Assembly (NCBI GenBank): GCA_023091735.1
Contig: JALKBU010000299.1
Span: 1-50,362, forward strand
DNA: 50,362 nucleotides
Direction of reading: 5' to 3'
Source: Trichomonas tenax
Taxonomy: Eukaryota > Parabasalia > Trichomonadida > Trichomonadidae
Shown here: positions 48,202 through 50,362 of the stretch, piece after piece
Layout: each line of letters opens with the position of its first letter
Position numbering within the stretch: the stretch's first letter is position 1
Made by a program: the position numbers and the translations under genes
Notes under the pieces: model-generated
The model's database searches: none
What the model saw: the letters and a program-made list of their open reading frames with translations, nothing else
What the model was told of the DNA's origin: nothing

Positions 48202-49593
48202 CTAATATAACAAACAACATGTTGACTGGTTCTTCTTACCAGCATTCTTACTATGATCTGTGCGTGGCTTACTCCGTGATCTCCTCTTTTTAGGCTCTAC
48301 ATCAACTCCATTTTTATCCACTTTAGAGCGATGCTTATGTATATGCTTTGTGTGATGATGGTGATGGTGGTGATGATGATGCTTTTGTCCGTCAACTTGA
48401 CTCTTTTTCTTCTTTTGCTGAGTCCTCAAAGTCCTGATTTTGCCTCCACCATGAGGCTTGAAAACCTCTGATTGCTCTGATTCCATATAATATCGCCTTT
48501 GATATGATTCACTTGAGTCCTGTGGTGAGTAGTGCTCTTCACCAGATGAATGTATCGAAGATGTTTGGATTAGAACGACATCTTCTGAACTTGAATCTTT
48601 CTTTTGCTCATTTTCATTCTCTTTTGCATCAGTTGCACTTTGTTCATGTCTTGAGCTGACTTCTTGGCCTTCAATATCTTTAACAGGTGGTGATATAACG
48701 TTTTGCTCTTCTACAACAGCTGGTTTAGAAGATTGCTCGCTTTTCTCTTCGTACTCTTCTTCTGATGATTCTTCTTCTTCATTGTACGAACTTGATTCTG
48801 AATATTCAGAGTATTGATTACTTGAATCATTATATTCGTTCTCTGACGAAGCGTTGCCTGAGCCATTTGGATCAAAACTCGTTTCTGAAGATGATGATTC
48901 AGATATCTCAATGCTATTTTCACTTTCTTCACCAGTGTGTGAATTTTTATCTGATGCTTTTGGAAATCTATCATTTTTGGTTACTGAATTCTCTATCTTT
49001 ATCGATGAATTTGAAATGTCAACTTTCTGTTCCCCAGATGATATTGATTCTGACTTTTTCTTGCTTGAATCTTCTTTGTCTGCTGGATTTTCGCTCTTTT
49101 TGTCTTTTGAATTTGATTCGCTGATATTTTTATCAGATTCCTTTACAGGATCTTTTGGTAATGAATTTTCACTTTTTGTGGCCTCTGATTTCATTTTTTC
49201 ATCTGCATTTTGATTTTTTACGAGTTTAGAGCCTTCAGAATAATAATTTTTCGCTGTTTGCAATAAAAGGGAGTTTTGTGTCTTCGGCCTTTCGCTTTTA
49301 TCGTTCGAATCAGTTGTGTCGCTCGTCAAAACGCGATTATCTTGAATAACAGACATTGTATTTTCTTCAGACGCGAAATCTTCCGATTTATTCGATGGGG
49401 CCGGTCTCCTGTATGAGCGCCTGACGTATGCTATCTTCAGGTTCTGTCCTTGTAGTTCATGTGATTTTTTCGCCGTTTTTTTCTCCTGCAGCTCGAGACC
49501 TCCTGGATTTGTGTGTCCCTTCTTTTTCTTTCCGGAAGTACTAATATCCAGCCGCTGAGGAGATGAGTTCAGTATTGACCCATTCTCCTCCAT
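48202..49593 (-). CDS. Disordered Ser/Glu/Lys-rich protein with polyhistidine tract and CaaX-like C-terminus
   Basis: 463 aa from the ATG at 49593 (the frame runs one codon further to a TTG). Nearly the whole chain is predicted disordered: Ser/Lys/Glu-rich to residue 250, a Ser/Glu/Tyr acidic block near 250-310, then a Gly/Arg/Lys stretch, a run of ten His with flanking His/Lys, and a basic Arg/Lys/Ser segment. It ends NQSTCCLLY, whose last four residues CLLY fit a CaaX box next to a second Cys and polybasic residues, so prenylated membrane attachment is plausible. No domain or family was recognised. The His tract might bind metal; inference only. Confidence 0.75.
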   Translation of the reverse strand: MEENGSILNSSPQRLDISTSGKKKKGHTNPGGLELQEKKTAKKSHELQGQNLKIAYVRRSYRRPAPSNKSEDFASEENTMSVIQDNRVLTSDTTDSNDKSERPKTQNSLLLQTAKNYYSEGSKLVKNQNADEKMKSEATKSENSLPKDPVKESDKNISESNSKDKKSENPADKEDSSKKKSESISSGEQKVDISNSSIKIENSVTKNDRFPKASDKNSHTGEESENSIEISESSSSETSFDPNGSGNASSENEYNDSSNQYSEYSESSSYNEEEESSEEEYEEKSEQSSKPAVVEEQNVISPPVKDIEGQEVSSRHEQSATDAKENENEQKKDSSSEDVVLIQTSSIHSSGEEHYSPQDSSESYQRRYYMESEQSEVFKPHGGGKIRTLRTQQKKKKSQVDGQKHHHHHHHHHHTKHIHKHRSKVDKNGVDVEPKKRRSRSKPRTDHSKNAGKKNQSTCCLLY

Positions 49594-50067
49594 CAAAATG
49601 TTGATTAGAGATTTTTTTGCTTGTTTTTATTCCCTTATTTTACTCACCTTGTAATATTCTTATTTATCAAAGAAAATTTGTGATTTTATTAGTAAAAACA
49701 AATATAAATTGACATGTAAATATGTATTTTTGACACATCAAAAAAGCATTCAATTATAGGTGTACAAGATTATAACTCTTTAAAATCAATTTCACTCCTG
49801 ATACACTATATCATGAATTGGTTATTTCATTTTAAATATCTCCCTGGAAATTGATGCCATGTAAAAACTACATTTTGTCTCGTAAATATTAGAAAAATCG
49901 AATATTTGCCATGTATATTTGATTTGTAAATTTAAAATATGATACTTTTGTGGATTTTTGATTCGTAAAGCATAAATTTGACATGTAAATTAATATTGTC
50001 GACAAAATTATGTGATTTTTGACATTAGTTTTGGACACTCATAAAAGTGACACGGCCTTTTGCTTGA
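49594..50067 (+). promoter_or_regulatory. Divergent promoter region with motif array upstream of uL3
   Basis: Contains many units of the TGACATGTAAA family: TTGACATGTAAA near 49709 and 49979, GCCATGTAAA near 49856, GTCTCGTAAA near 49879, GCCATGTATA near 49908, and looser GATTTGTAAA and GATTCGTAAA. All are in plus orientation, toward uL3. AAAAGTGACAC at 50043-50053 and GGCCTTTTG at 50054-50062 are immediately before the start codon. Confidence 0.6.
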
Positions 50068-50362
50068 ATGTCTCACCGCAAGTTCAATGCACCACGCCGT
50101 GGTTCACTCGGCTTCCTCCCACGTGGCCGTTCTCATGCTGTCCGTGGCCGCGTACGCAGCTGGCCAAAGGATGATGCCTCCAAGAAGCCACATCTTTGCG
50201 CTTTCATCGGCTACAAGGCTGGTATGACACACGTTCTCCGTGATGTTAACCGTGCCTACTCCCGCCTTCACAAGAAGGAGGCCTGCGAGCCAGTCACAAT
50301 CCTCGAGACACCACCAATGTTCGTTGTTGGTATCATCGGCTACAAGCCAACAGTCGAGGGCC
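50068..50362 (+). CDS. RPL3: 60S ribosomal protein uL3, 5' part (cut by window end)
   Basis: 98 codons are visible of about 380-400. The start [19 protein letters not shown] is the highly conserved eukaryotic/archaeal uL3 N-terminus, followed by [30 protein letters not shown] and [13 protein letters not shown]. It is a core large-subunit protein near the peptidyl-transferase centre. Codon bias is strong (CGT/CGC, AAG, CTC, ACA), as in eS24 and GPDH. It shares its start-proximal elements with eS24. Confidence 0.97.
   Translation, partial: MSHRKFNAPRRGSLGFLPRGRSHAVRGRVRSWPKDDASKKPHLCAFIGYKAGMTHVLRDVNRAYSRLHKKEACEPVTILETPPMFVVGIIGYKPTVEG

Overview
The window looks like nuclear DNA of a trichomonad (Parabasalia), most likely Tritrichomonas foetus or a close relative. 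Reasons: long AT-rich spacers, compact ORFs without obvious introns, near-exclusive ACA and CCA codons in the highly expressed genes, and a gene mix typical of the group (CK1 kinase, divergent Rab and Sec7 proteins, RNI-type LRR protein, DUF3447-like ankyrin proteins, beta-helix secreted protein). There are also several flagellar proteins. The initiator motif typical of T. vaginalis is not obvious, which argues mildly against that species. The species call is inference.

Layout. 0.5-1.6 kb: NAD-dependent glycerol-3-phosphate dehydrogenase. 2-7.5 kb, minus strand: a clathrin-box protein, tRNA-Leu(AAG), an ankyrin protein, an MRG-domain chromatin protein and a DZIP1-like zinc-finger protein. 7.5-9.9 kb: gene-free. 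9.9-13.3 kb: a cytohesin-like Sec7-PH protein whose catalytic glutamate appears lost, then a Rab GTPase. 13.8-16 kb: eS24 (minus) diverging from a Gly/Asn/Tyr/Asp low-complexity protein. 16.5-20 kb, minus: LRR/coiled-coil protein and CK1 kinase. 20.3-25 kb: small membrane and secreted proteins, including one that resembles bacterial YdjM/DUF457-type membrane proteins. 25-27.6 kb: mostly gene-free, with decayed coding traces. 27.6-32 kb: WDR93-like protein, a type II membrane glycosyltransferase and SPEF1/CLAMP. 32.5-36.3 kb: exportin-like protein and a GT61-like transferase. 36.6 kb: a second identical tRNA-Leu. 37-41.1 kb: AP-3 mu and a TRAPPC10-like protein. 41.6-42.4 kb: a broken adaptin. 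43.6-47.9 kb: a decayed ankyrin gene riddled with a 37-bp minisatellite. 48.2-49.6 kb: a disordered Ser/Glu-rich protein with a His tract and CaaX-like end. 50.07 kb: start of uL3, cut by the window edge.

Themes. Membrane traffic is heavily represented: Rab, Sec7-PH, AP-3 mu, TRAPPC10, an adaptin relic and the clathrin-box protein. So is the flagellum: DZIP1-like, WDR93-like and SPEF1. Two regulatory signals recur near gene starts: a box AAAAGTGACA close to the ATG, and spaced copies of TGACATGTAAA / TTTATTTGTCA further upstream. The most unusual locus is the ankyrin/minisatellite region, where nine ankyrin modules are separated by variable runs of a non-triplet 37-bp repeat.
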